Positions 25,965 to 37,905 of a DNA stretch of 64,000 nucleotides are shown piece by piece (position 1 is the first letter of the stretch; every line of letters starts with the position of its first letter). Origin of the DNA: Fomes fomentarius (Eukaryota > Basidiomycota > Agaricomycetes > Polyporales > Polyporaceae); assembly GCA_022606135.1 (NCBI GenBank), contig JABYQN010000011.1:868001-932000 (forward strand), given 5' to 3'. The notes beneath the pieces were generated by a model. That model was not told the origin of the DNA. It saw nothing but the letters and a program-made list of their open reading frames with translations, and ran no database searches. Position numbers and translations under genes: made by a program.

Positions 25965-26240
25965 CTCACCGGGGCATGAATGCATGTAACAAGCTGTTAC
26001 ATTCTGATCAAACGATGGTCAATGTACAAATGTATCAAGTGTGATGCAGCACGTTACATTGTATTTACACGCTGATTGCACGAGGCATTTTGAATGTGAC
26101 TAGAATGTAACTGGAAAATCCGGTTCATTCAAAATGCCTTTTGCGTGCAACACCTTGATACATGGTAATGACATTTGGACAGTGATCAACATGTATCCAG
26201 AGTGTAACGGCTTGTTACATTCACTGATGCCCCCGGTGAC
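25965..26240. mobile_element. MITE-like palindromic element (about 276 bp) with TGCA flanks
   Basis: The left arm from 25965 (CTCACCGGGGCATGAATG) and the reverse complement of the right end at 26240 (GTCACCGGGGGCATCAGTG) match over at least 45 bp with a few mismatches. Both continue into ATGTAACAAGC..GTTACA..TCTG. An inner arm, GGCATTTTGAATG, is also inverted about the centre near 26085-26150. The whole element can thus fold on itself. It is bracketed by TGCA at 25961-25964 and 26241-26244, which fits a 4-bp target duplication but is itself palindromic and could be chance. No transposase frame is inside. A non-autonomous inverted-repeat transposon is the simplest reading; a second copy is not visible in this window. 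Confidence 0.65.
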
Positions 26241-27165
26241 TGCAGATACATGTTCACATGGGCGCACGCGACCTCTCGGGCTCGTCCTGTGGAGCAACCT
26301 GGCAGAAGCTGGTCGCCATCTCGTCTCTCCAAAGAGCGTCAATGCAATCCAAACCGAGTACAAACCCGACATACATACTAGTATCATGAGCGATGCGATT
26401 TATAAGACTCGGACGAAGGTAGGTGGACACGCACCCCATTGCTCGCAGAGATTCCAACGAGATGAAATACGAGGCGCGCCAGCAAGTGCCACGAAACTCA
26501 TATACATACACATACCCATACCGGGGCCCACAGCCTGTGGCTCCTCGGGCGAAAAATCCTAGCCTGAGAAGACTCGGATCGATCGTGCGAAGTGGAAGTC
26601 ATTGACGCGCCTCCATCGCTTGTGAACGAGTGGTTATGGGTGCGGTGCCTATTGTGTTCGCGCATATGAACGGTATCGAGGACCGAGTGAGTGAGGCGTG
26701 GTGACCTGTGATTGAAACATCCAATGACTTTCTTCCACGAGTTGGCGTGTGGCGCAGCGACGTGTTTGGGCCTCAAAACCGCCACGTCAGTACGTACGCC
26801 AACTTCCAACTGGGATATGATTTCTGAATATCCATATCCACGTAAGCCTGTGTCTCAGCTCGCGCAGGGGAGGTTAGGCTCACCAGAGATACTAATCAAA
26901 GGGCTCAAGTTCGAAATGCAGTGCTGAATACCTGGTCCTCTAAGGCGAATATTGCGCAACAGAGAGCCTCAGATTGTCGCACGCATTCGCGCATCTAGAA
27001 TAGATAGAGTCCGAAAGAGATGACAACGGTGATCATATGTTACGTATACTCGACACACGGGACACAAAGAACAAGCCAGCGGACGGACGGATTCTTGTAC
27101 ACACTTCCAGAGTTCCTGAGTCCTACCACGACAGTCATTACTGCGATCTCCATGACACGCATCGC

Positions 27166-30100
27166 TTAGTAGCTCGAGCCATTGACCTATGGCAAAGAGA
27201 TTGTCGATCAGCATCTATCTGCTCTTGCGACGAGACACGGATGATGGGACATACCTTGTCGCGCAACTGCGAGATGAACTGTTGGTAGCTTGGCAGCACA
27301 TCCGCACGGTCCTGGATGAGGCAGCTGAGAGCCCAGAGGCGCAATGGCGGCTCGCCATCCTCTTTGACGACGTACAGATGCGGGTGGTAGACCCCGCGCC
27401 GCATCTCGCGCGTCTTTTGGATGACGGCGTTCACCCGCTGCGAGAACGGGTTGTCGAGCAATGGCAACGTCGTCTGCAGATGATGTCAGGAATTGGTATA
27501 TACGAGCGACAATGCGAACTGGGAAATAACACACCTTGCCGCCCCGGAGGACCTCGTAGCTCGGCAAATTGAATACGTCCTGGATAAGCTGCGGTACCGC
27601 GTCCCTGCCAACCCACAAGAAGATCGTCTGCCCATCCTCAATGAGGAACAGACCATGACGCTCGAGTCGTTCTGAAGTGAGAGGAAGGGGCTGAGGCATG
27701 ATAATTCCGTGCTCGCCAACGGTACCGCACTACGTAAATGAGCGAAAGGATCAGCACATCATAGCAGCAATGATATACCACGATGTGTCTTACCTCTGGT
27801 GGCATGTTGTGCAGCGAGTAGAACGTGGGGTAGAGGTACGGGATGAGGAGTTGCGGGGGCAGCGTGGTAAGGAGGCACTGCGCGTACGCCCTGAGATCTG
27901 GCGGGATTTGGGCACTTTGCCTGATGCCAACCTGAAGGCGATCCGGGGTCAGCGATCCTTGCCATATTCCACAACAAGCAGACAAGTACGAACGTTCTTG
28001 AGCAGACCGAGAACCAAAACTGGTAGTATCTTCAGGTTCTCTGATATCGCAAGCTGAGCGCTTGCACCCGCGCCCGCAGCAGTCATGCTGCTCTTGTACG
28101 CCTGCAGAATCTCGACCATCTTGTTAAAGACCGCATCCCGGGCGTCCTCGAGCTTATGTGTAATTGAACGCTCGACAGCCTTGTTGGCGAGGAGCGTGGC
28201 AATGGCGACCTGGTCCGCGGACGCAAACACGTCCGAGAGGTTGCTCGTCGTCGGCAGCGCGGTGGTGATGACACGGATGCGGCGCTCGCCTGAGAGTAAG
28301 CCCGAGGATCAACATTTGTGTATGCTAGTTGCCAGTTGGAATTTACGAAGTACTCACCGTAGCACGTTGTGTGGAGGACAGCAGTCTGAAGCACAACGAA
28401 AGGAGCAGTGATGTTGTCCTCGATCTGAATCTCGATCGCGTACGACAGATCCTGCGGCACTGAGGGCATGGCAAGCAGATCGGTGGATCGCACGAAGAAG
28501 TTCCCGTGGAACGCCGACATGCGCAAGTCTGTAAAACAATAAGCATCATCACCACAGAAGACAGTCGTGTTACTCACTCTTGGACGCGCGGACACGCATG
28601 ACGGCTTCCAACATGATCGGCATCGCGAGCACCTCACCAAACTCATGCGCGAATTTGACGGCATCTTCAGTGCGAGACGCGTTGAACGCAGGGTAGAAAT
28701 ACGTGTCACCGGCCGTGTAGTGTGGCAGATATGCTAATCACGAGGTAAGCACCATTGAGATGTTCCTTTTTGCGCGGAAGCAAAGACTTACCCAAGGTTG
28801 CGACATCCTGGTATGCAGCGCTGAATAGGAACATGTCGACAGAGACTTGAGCTCGAGAGCACTCGATAGCAAATGTCTTGTAGAATGGCGACGCAGACTG
28901 CAGCAAGCCTGATTCCTAAAACACCAACTTGAGCATCTGGAGTTTGACCCACATGAAAGATTACTACTTTCGACGTGCCAAGGATCTTCGGGTCTTCCCT
29001 GTTCTTGAGCGCGCCAGCCCCAATGGTGGGCAGGCTAGAGGACAGCGTGACGATCTTACCACCAATGTGGGACTGAGATGGACCATTATAAGTAGCCATC
29101 CAATGGGATACTCTGAATTACGTACCATCAACTTGAACGCGGCTTGAAGAGCGGGGCCGAGTGCACTGCCAATAACAGTATTATCTTGGAACATGTCGTT
29201 CAGACGGCCCAGCAGGTTTTCGATCGCAGAGCGGCTCTCCGCCAAGTTCACGAGCAGGTCAGTCGGTTTAGGCAGGAAGACGTCATCGATGTCGGAGACG
29301 ACGAGCATGCTCGAGTCGGAGGTACCGGCCTGCGGTGCGGGAAGTCATCAGAGAAGGACAACGGAGAGGGATTGAAAATCAACTCACAGGAAGCGAGAAG
29401 AAGTGCAGCGAGACATCGAAAGCGATGAACGCAACCTTAGTGCGGGAGTCCTCGTTCGGTATGCGGTCCAAGTTCTCCAGAATGGTACGTGTCGCGGTAG
29501 CGACCATGCCGGACTGAATGGCGTTGTGACTGACGTCGATGAGGAATACGTACACTGCAGGCTGAGGCGGCCGAACCATGTACTCCGTGGGCGCGACAAA
29601 CTCGACGACACCGTGATTGAGCTCGGCTCGGGCCCAACGGTCGCCAGGTTGATTCCGGACTTGGTCCCAGTCGAACAGTTGTGGGACCTCGTTCGACATT
29701 GAGCACATGCAACACCGCCAGCTGTATGACGTTAACACCCGGCACGAAGCAGTAAGAAGTTACAGGCTCACCGGTTACCGCCGTCAATGAACTGCACGTA
29801 TGGGTTAATGTACGTCCTACACCTCCTGCAACGCGCGATAACCGTGTCAGTCACGAGTGGGACTGGTTCATCACCCTCCTTGAGCGAACGGTAGGGAGTA
29901 ATGATCAGACCCAGGGGAATCTTGGCCTTAGAGAGTAGCGAGTGGGAGGTGGGGATTGCGTTCAGCGTGCATCGCTGGTACGACGTATCCGCGTTCGCGA
30001 ACGGAGACTGGGACAAAGAGGAGTTGGGGGGCAAGATGATCTCGGGGGAGGGCGATGCAACTCAAGGGGCTCAGGAGGCGCGGTGAGGAGGTTGGTGGTG

Positions 30101-30561
30101 AAGAGACGATGACCCTTCTGGGCCATGTTCAGCTGCCCAAACTGGTCTGCAAGTGCACCGACCCCAGGCTGTTGATAGGCTGGTCCCTGGCCATATCCAG
30201 GCTGATTGATGTACTCGGGCTCTGGCTGCGCACCTGCATAGTACGGCGGTTGTCCTGGCTGGCCCACCAGCTGCTGCGCTGCGAACTGTCCTTCTGCCGC
30301 AAGACCGGGCGTGAAAAGCTGAGTAGGAGGAGTTGGCTGGCCTGGAACCGCGCCATATCCAGCGGGGCCGGGCGCAGGTGGCGCGATGGTGTCCGCCCCG
30401 TAGTACGCTTGTGTCTGGCCAGCAGCGTATTGCCGACGTTTTGTGTGGGCCTGCGGGGGCGGAGAGGCGGTCGGAGAGGGACCAATGGCGGGGTTTGTGC
30501 CTTCAGGATCAGGGAAAGGGGGCTCCCACTGCGTCCTCCCCGTCGCAGTTTCTGGAGTCAT
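27166..30561 (-). CDS. SEC24: COPII coat subunit Sec24 (cargo-binding)
   Basis: Cargo adaptor of the COPII coat that pairs with Sec23 and selects cargo for ER-to-Golgi vesicles. It has a Pro/Gln/Gly-rich N-terminus ([20 protein letters not shown]), then the zinc finger [14 protein letters not shown] ... [13 protein letters not shown]. The trunk domain follows ([58 protein letters not shown] blocks), then the beta-sandwich and helical segments ([33 protein letters not shown]) and the gelsolin-like domain ([21 protein letters not shown]). The C-terminus [10 protein letters not shown] is followed by an intron and a tiny last exon encoding VNGSSY and stop at 27166-27168. The start at 30561 gives the first in-frame Met, but an upstream exon cannot be excluded. 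No frame disruption was seen. Divergently oriented to the MFS gene at 31080. Confidence 0.93.
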
Positions 30562-31079
30562 AGATCCGGTTCGCTGTGTGCAACGAGGTAGACGATGACA
30601 GACTCACCGATGAAGAGGTAACGTTGGGCGTTTTGATCCCTGCGGCAAGGTCAATATTGACAGTGAGCTTGAGCGCATACAACAACCGACCATTCCGCCG
30701 CCCAGCCAGGGGGCAATTGTTGGTTAGAGGCCATGTCGCGCGTCGACGAGGAGAGTGGAAGATATGATGATGGTCAAGAAAGAGGCTTCGGCGAGTCGCG
30801 ACACGTCTTTGGGCGCCTCTTGCCACTGGATCACCATCACTTGGGCTCATCCTGCGCTCCAGCTCATCGGCGACTATCATCGACCTCGACGCCTACGTGG
30901 AGCAATGAATCTCTTTCACGACGTGTCTTTTTGTCCTCTGTGGTCGTTTCTCGCTATATCCGCTGAATTAAGTGGTACTCGCCACTATCTGCGCGCATGC
31001 GTATCTATACATATGAGGATCCCCGGTGATTTCACTTGACTCGAGTCGCGGGAATAGTTCTCTTCCTTCGACGACCATC

Positions 31080-33197
31080 ATGTCCTCAAAGTGCGTCTCT
31101 GCGTCTTCACTCGTGTCCTCTCGCTCATATCTTCTGCAGGACCGATGTAGAATTGTCTACGATACATGCGCGGACGTCACATCGTCCTGACGAACCCGTT
31201 ACGCCCGATGTTACTGTCAACGACGATGGGAAGAGCTTGAGGAAAAGCTTAGAGATCGTGGAGACAAGTCCTGCAGATCTAGAGGGGTCGCACACAGGTG
31301 TCGTGCCGCCCACTGCGGTTCCAGCGTCAACCCCGGCATCGCGAAGAAAAGCGAGGATTCAGTTTGTAACTCTGTGTTGGAGTCTTTTTCTTGCTGGGTG
31401 GAACGATGGCACGACGGGACCGCTGCTACCACGCATACAACGAGTCTATCATGTGTGCCATATACCTTGTTCGCCCTTCATCCTACCAGAGGAACTGATT
31501 CAGATTCACTAGGTTGGGTTCGCTGTCGTGTCCCTCATATTCGTCTTCAACTGCATCGTGAGTGTCGCGTTTCATTACCTTCGAGTGGGCCGTACCTATC
31601 CTTGTACACAAGGGTTTCCTCACTGGTGCAGCAGCCAACGTCTGGCTTACCGACAAGCTAGGGTTTGGCAAGGTATGTCTCGTGTGTTTCTCTATTCTGA
31701 GCCATGTATCTGACGAGACCCTTAGGTGATGGTCATAGGTAAGATCTAATTCGCTCAGCTACGATACTACCAGTCTATAATGCTCTGCAGGGTCACTAGC
31801 TCAGGTGATCGGATACTCGCTCGAAGCCCCGGCACCACCGTTCCCCGCATTTGTCTTGGGTTACGCAATCAACGGGTTTGGCTTGTCCCTCCAGGTCAGT
31901 ACTACGGTTCCGATTGGAACTCATATGTGCTTCACGAACACTCCGTTTTACAGGATGCTGGCGCAAATGGGTTTGTCGCCTCTTTAAAGGACAATGCGGC
32001 CACGAAGATGGGTGTACTGCATGCCGTATACGGTAACGTCGAGCTGAACTTCGTGTCCTATTCATCCTCGCTCAACTAATATCTGGTAGGTGTCGGCGCG
32101 CTCGCTTCTCCTCTCGTTGCAACGCAATTCTCTCAACTTACTCATTGGTCCTTCCACTATTTGGTATCCTTGGGTATCGCGCTATTTAACACCATAATCC
32201 TGGTCGTTGTCTTCCGATTCAAGGACCAGGACTGTTCGTCTTTTTTCATCCTCAGTTGTATGCGCCGCTACGATGACTGAGTTGCTTATCCAGCCTGTTT
32301 AGCTGAGATTGGCCAGTTACCCAGCCATGAAATGGATACGAGTGACGACAAGAGCAAGTACAAGCAGATGTTCCGTCTACGGTCATTACACCTCATGGCT
32401 ATCTTCATTCTGATCTATGTGGGCGTTGAAGTCACGCTCGGAGGTGAGACTACCTATTGAAACATTCTGAATATGATCCGATGGAATATGTTAGGATGGA
32501 TTGTGACCTACGTCATTAACTTGCGTGGTGGAGGTCCATCGTCTGGATATATCTCTGCTGGCTTTTTCGGTGGTAAGAAATCCGCTCTTCGAGATCTCTT
32601 CCGTATTTGATCCCTACCCTAGGGCTAACCTTTGGCCGTGTTGCTCTGCTATGGGTTAGCCAGAAGGTACCGTGCTTCTTTTGTGTTTTTGCTACACGGC
32701 TGACCTGCACTACCAGGTCGGAGAGCGACGTGTGATCTATCTATATGGTCTCCTCGCCATCGGGTGAGTACGTCTAAGCTATGCTTCTCAGACCCTCTCA
32801 CACCGACTTCTCATCAGGTTGGAACTCGTTGTATGGCTTGTTCCATCTCTGATCGGGGGCGCAGTCGCCGTCTCCTTCGTCGGGGTCCTCCTCGGGCCTA
32901 TCTACCCAATCGTTATGAACCACGCCGGACGTGTTCTCCCTCCGTGGCTCCTTACAGGCTCAATCGGATGGATCGCTGGGTTCGGACAGGCCGGGTCGGC
33001 TCTGCTGCCCTTCATGACTGGTGCCCTCGCGTCCAGGGTTGGCATCAAGAGTTTGCAGCCACTGTGAGTGAGAGTACCTCAGGCTTGCGACGGTACCGAG
33101 GTTGAAACTTTTCGGCGCGCTCAGGTTGGTGTCGATGATGGGTTTCATGATTGTGTTGTGGGCACTTGTTCCGCATACGCCTCGGCAAGTCGACTGA
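31080..33197 (+). CDS. MFS permease (complete)
   Basis: Predicted major facilitator permease of unknown substrate. Exon 1 encodes only MSSK (31080-31090). After a 49-bp intron, exon 2 continues TDVELSTIHARTS, a hydrophilic cytosolic N-terminus, and TM1 with LCWSLFLAGWNDGTTGPLLPRI. Later exons give VVSLIFVFNCI, VWLTDKLGFGK, EAPAPPFPAFVLGYAINGFG, DAGANGFVASLKDNA, GWIVTYVINLRGGGPSSGYI, RVALLWVSQK and the C-terminal VSFVGVLLGPIYPIVMNHAG and LPFMTGALASRVG, ending VPHTPRQVD. About twelve exons join without stops or shifts. Its closest relative in the window is the gene at 38798, with which it shares the (V)ELSTIH N-terminus; the pair at 1-3592 is more distant. Starts about 520 bp from the SEC24 start in divergent orientation. 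Confidence 0.85.
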
Positions 33198-33578
33198 TGT
33201 CTAGAATTGGGTTATATCTGGGCTTGATATACTCGATCCCTTCTCAATGTAGACAATGTTATCGCTGCTGATCTTCCCTCTGAGTCCGTACTCTCAGGCA
33301 TCGTATTCGATCGTGAACAATCCTCAAAGTTCGATTACTCCTTGGGTGCTTCTCGGTCATCCCCTTTCTTGTGCAATGCTCCTCGCTGGTTAGGTGGCTG
33401 AATCTCTGCCTTGAATGTAGTAAGAGGGTTGTCAGCGTGTTCGATGGATATATGAGTAGCGCCCGCAACGTCCGCGATCGATTACTCCATCGCGCCCTCG
33501 TCCCCGAGCTCGTATGGTACACTGCTCTTTTCTTCCATCTTTGCTCTCCCCTCCTACGGCCACTCAATTGACACTGTC

Positions 33579-34434
33579 ATGGCCGTTCCACTGACGACGC
33601 ACCTCATCTCGCTCTCGACGCCGCGGCCCTATGCAGCAGCGACCGAGCACGCATTCCTGACCGCCGTTGGCGCGGGCACAGTGCCTCTGCAACTCCTCTC
33701 TCTCTATCTCTCGCAAGATCGCCTGTATGCGGCGCACGGCTATCCACGCTTCCTCGGGCAGCTGCTCACGCGTATCCCGTTCTCATCCACACACGGCGTG
33801 AATTCATCCGAAGAGAAACTCAACGCCGACATCGTCAAGCTCGTCGCGTACGCGTTACAGAACGTCTCCCGTGAGGTCGGGATGTTCGGCGATGTTGAGC
33901 GCGAGTTCGGCTTGAATTTCGCGCAATGGCGCGAGCGTAAGGCCACGCGCGATTACACTGCGGAGATGGCTCGCGTCGGCACGTTTGGGACCGTTGAGGA
34001 TGGACTAGTGTTTCTGTGGGCTATGGAGCGTGTATGTCTGTCGAAGCGTAAATTACGAGTCTTGATAATGTTGACATCGATCGGTGCAGGTCTACCTTGA
34101 TGCGTGGAAGTATGCGAGGTCGATCTTGACTGATGTGGGGAAGTCGGGAGCGGGTCCTATGCTACCTGCCCTCAAGCAACTTATCGACAACTGGACCAAT
34201 CCTGAGTTCGAGAAGTTTGTTGATGACATTGCAGATATTGTGAATCGGTTAGTCTCTGCATCTTTAAATCTATGAATTGAACACAGCTTGAGTTAACACC
34301 CTCCTAGCTTGCAGATCACTCCTGGTACTCCTGCATTTGCTCATGCCGAAGAAATCTGGGCTAGAGTTATTGAGCTTGAGGAGACATTCTGGCCTGTAGG
34401 TGGAGACGAGCTTGATGTACTACTGGCATCCTGA
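33579..34434 (+). CDS. TenA/THI-4 family protein (heme-oxygenase-like fold)
   Basis: All-helical TENA/THI-4 family protein of about 245 aa. Family members hydrolyse or salvage thiamine-related pyrimidines, or are of unknown function in many fungi. Three exons: 33579-34031, 34090-34247 and 34308-34434. Recognisable features are the N-terminal helix with EHAFLTAVGAGTVPLQLLSLYLSQDRLYA, where the family has a F..Y..QD pattern, the LGQLLTRIPF segment, YLDAWKYARS after intron 1, and the C-terminal ITPGTPAFAHAEEIWARVIELEETFWP. Length and architecture are usual for fungal single-domain members. I could not identify the bacterial-type catalytic Cys with confidence, so enzymatic thiaminase II activity should not be assumed. 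No other thiamine gene is adjacent. Confidence 0.8.
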
Positions 34435-34678
34435 GTGCCAAGTGCGATTTATGTGATATGAATTAGCTTCTTCTCGGCACGAGACAATGGTTTGTTTGCT
34501 ACATACTTGGTTCTATCTTATTCAAGGGAAATCGACTACATGTCATTGTAACTAGTAACAAACAGACTACACAGCAAGGTCGACAGCAGAATGCACAGCA
34601 ACATCTAATTCCATCGGGTTCATCTCTGTGAAAGGAAATTAGCTTATGCTCATAGGGTTATAAGAAAGTCTGACCTAG

Positions 34679-35903
34679 TTAAACGATGAACCCATGTTTC
34701 CATTTCAAATGTCTCTTCAGATCATGCTTCCGACTATACCTCTTCCCACACAGCTGATCAAAACAGCCATAAGGTCTCTCCAGTAGATGCTTAGATCTGA
34801 TATGCTGCTTCAGATTCCATGGCTTCTTAAATTCTGCAATACATCACAGATACACATCTCAATCATTGGGTATAGAGTTGGAACAATACCATATGCTCAC
34901 CTCTACCACAAATTTGGCAAGTAGGTTTATTAGTCTGGGGTTGTGGGTACCCTAGACTGTTTGAGTCAACCAGAGCAACTTGAAAGTTGCTCCAGCTGTT
35001 AGCAGGTGCTGTGGTGGAGTTTTGTACAGCACTCTGAAAATACAAAACAATTGCTCAGTGCTGCACCTAAGACAAAAGTAGCCACTCACAAAATTCAAGT
35101 CTTCACCCTCTAAAAAAATCATGCTATCAAATCTTTGAGGCATGAGCAGTTCATGCCCCAAAGAATCAACCTGGTGCAGGCCACTCTACCAGTGCAGCAT
35201 TGAGAAGTGCAGTTGAACATAGGTGGCTAGTATGTAAAGAGAAGAATACTGACAAAATTCAAGTCTTCATCCTGAAAATGTGTGGCTGCATCGGCGAATG
35301 TTTGGTGCACAGCACCAATGGGCCTTGGGGGCCCAAGTGAGAGGCCCGGAGGGGCGGCGGTAAAACTCTACACAGGTTTCGAATAGAAGTGTAATACAAT
35401 GTGATAGAAAATAAGTGTCTCTGCCACAGTGTTTGAACACTGACACTGACCGTCATCTTCAGCTGGTGGCCGGCGAGTTCACCGGTCTGATGGTGAAGTC
35501 AGATGTACAGAGATGCCATGAGTAAAAAAAACGAAGAGCATTCAATAGAGCTCACTTGATGAGGGAAGTTGTTCATCGTCAACAACTCCTAAGGGAGCAA
35601 TAAAATCAGAGAAATAGAGCATGGCCACACAGAAGCACTTACCGTGTGAGTGGGACTGGGCCAGGCATAACCTGGCCCAGGGAAGGCATGGAAAACCTTA
35701 TCTCCAGGGTTTTTGTCGTCTGGGTCCTTAGTTGAGGGGGAGGTGTCTGATATCATCTGCCGGATTATTATGGCGGGAAAGGGATCCTCCGGAGGCAGCG
35801 CAAAGACCGCGCCCGGGTCGGGGAACTGTGCCGATTCCCCGTTTCGGAGCCCAACGAATTGCTCTTCAGAGGGTTCCGGAGCAGGCGGGAGGATATAGTA
35901 CAT
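34679..35903 (-). CDS. Small two-finger C2H2 zinc-finger protein (putative transcription factor)
   Basis: Predicted nuclear DNA-binding protein of 238 aa, built from seven exons: 35643-35903, 35556-35588, 35451-35486, 35254-35271, 35090-35170, 34901-35033 and 34679-34833. All join in frame. The N-terminus is acidic/Pro-rich (MYYILPPAPEPSEEQFVG). The C-terminus holds two C2H2 fingers: CQICGRGEFKKPWNLKQHIR..H, split by an intron after the second Cys, and CFDQLCGKRYSRKHDLKRHLKWKH (C-X4-C-X12-H-X4-H). It ends GFIV at the stop 34679-34681. Exon 4 is only 18 bp (DEDLNF) and resembles the end of exon 5 (GEDLNF). The gene is more AT-rich than its neighbours. Target genes are unknown. The zinc fingers make the call firm, while the small middle exons are less certain. 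Confidence 0.72.
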
Positions 35904-36531
35904 CTCTAGGAGTCGCTGAGGATCGTCGCGTTGTCGTGTCGATAGTGGACACCGTATTTGATGGACGAGTAGTAGCGGCTAGGCGCAAAACGGGGAGATT
36001 TTTGTGGGAGGACATTATGCATCATGCTCATGTATATTCCCGAAGTCGGGACCATTGCATAGAGCGCATCAGGCGACGCTGCGAATCGCCCCCTCCCTGT
36101 GAGTATATGCTTCGCGCTGCGGCTCTCATAATAACTTGTCCAAATTGCCGCAGCATCCACGGATGCTGCAGCTACTGAAGTGTCTCGGATTGCGTAAAAC
36201 AAAGCTGCTTACTCTACTGGCATGTCAGTTCACGCAGGGGATGCGACGGGCTGCGGCGGAATCCACGGGGGGGTGCGACCAGACACCTTCCATCTGCATC
36301 TGCGGGATCATGGATGGCTGCAGCGTACCTGAGCTTCAATGACTTCGACGCCCGATCCGTATCCAATAACGTTGTGAAGAAAATCCAGAGTGGTATGTAT
36401 TCCAAGATATAGAGTAGCGGTAACTTGTAGAACATGACATGATGTCGAACATGTGCACGCGTGCCCATTTCCACCCCTCGTCCGAGCTGACTTAATCGAC
36501 GCCTAGGACCGGAAGTCACCTCAAAACGATA

Positions 36532-37905
36532 TCATCCCCGCCGAACTGCATGAGCCCCAAGGGTCGGGCAGCGGTCGACACCGTCAACTCCCGCACATCT
36601 CGTCCCGGACGCTATCATGTCATGGAAGCTTTCTGCGGGAGCGGCGTCAGTTGAGTCTTCGATCTGCGTCGCCAAGCGCACTATCGCTTCTGCCGTGGCA
36701 TTTGGGGTATCTCCTAGGCCGAGACGAAGGTATAAGGTCCTAGGAAAGACCCTCTGCGGTGGCGACGGGCAGCGGAGAAGTTTAGATGCGGCAGCGGCGG
36801 CGCGATGGTGAGAGCTGGCGCGCGAAGACGCGACAATGTGGGTTAATCGATCGATACTGAACGAGATCAAATGTGTATTGAGAGCATTGTGGACGCAGAG
36901 CGAGCGAGTACGACGTACCGCTAGGGGAGCCGCGGAGATGTCCAGCACGACATGCGATCCAGGATGTTCCAGGCGCTGGAGAACCAGGCTGATGATCTAG
37001 AGCCCATAGCGAGTTTCCCAACGGAGCAATCAAACTCAAGGTTCTATGTCTGCGGCCTGCGGCCCGCAGGCTGCGGCGAAGATGAACTCACGTTCGCGAT
37101 GGTGAGTAAAGAAAGCGTCAGACTTGGCGACGACGACGATGACACCCTTGTATGTGGACCCATCTTGAACCGAAGGCGAAGTACCCATTGATGGCGCGAT
37201 CAAGGTATCTAATCCACTAGGTGGCAACACCAATTGCAGGCAGTAGTACGTACACGTACACGACACGCCCTGCGACGAGCGATGTGCATAGTGTCGTGTT
37301 CAGGACGGCTTGAACCACTAGTACTGTCTGTCGGCAACCTTGTTGGGAGAGTTCGAGACAGCTCGCTGCATGATGTCGTGTTGGCTGTGTACATCAGGTC
37401 CACAGCTATACGAGAGAGTTCGGCGTATTGGTGCTCAACCCCCGTGAGGATGGGGCGAACGACGATCGATTGATCCCCGGGTTTGCTTACATATCACCCA
37501 TAACCGTCCATAGCCGTACCAGGACACAGTTGAAGGTGCGCGGCGGCGACTGCTATGTTCGACGAAACATTTATACAGCAGCAGTATAATGCGAGTTGTC
37601 GTGAGCGTGGACATGATGCCGGCCAAGAGCGGGAAGATTCTTATGCGTGCGGAGATGTCGACGGGACGTCTGTGATAACGTGTCATCGCTTGCGAACGAG
37701 ACTGAACATAGTAAACGCACAGTCGGATGTGCACGACAGCGACCATGAGAACAGCCTGCATCTGCTAAGTGGCTAAAAGCATGCGATGGACATATTTGAA
37801 TCTATCCGCTGACGTGTTCGTGTTCTTGCACCTAGGTCCGACGTACCATTGAGTATGCTCTCCCCGGAAAACTTCCCCAACGCCAACTGTAACTGCTAGT
37901 AGATA
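36532..37905 (-). pseudogene. Decayed copy of the membrane-protein gene at 42323-43876
   Basis: Matches the intact gene at 42323-43876 piece by piece in the same order. Exon 1 remnant QLALGKFSGESILNG corresponds to QLDFAKVFGESLFYG, then MQAVLMVAVVHIRLCVYY, IMSTLTTTRIILLLYKCF, VVQAVLNTTLCTSLVAGRV, RYLDRAINGYFAFGS, STYKGVIVVVAKSDAFF, LEHPGSHVVLDI and GDTPNATAEAIVRLATQIEDS. The start codon region is lost (a TAG replaces it). A stop falls after the VLVRLWTVMGD block. The frame changes between SRTLP and TVLVVQAV and again between GYFAFGS and STYKGVI. The conserved IIESGA motif has become VAKSDA. It is therefore most likely a pseudogene; unknown splicing could rescue part but not all of these breaks. 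Confidence 0.75.

Larger units (their letters stand above)
22806..27165. other. Gene-poor region of 4.4 kb with repeats
   Basis: No gene is supportable between copy B and SEC24. The region holds a G-rich tract, a CGG run, an AG run and one MITE-like palindromic element, listed separately. A 158-codon minus-strand frame at 25101-25577 has a hydrophobic stretch but no recognised domain and overlaps a plus-strand frame of similar length. Confidence 0.45.
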
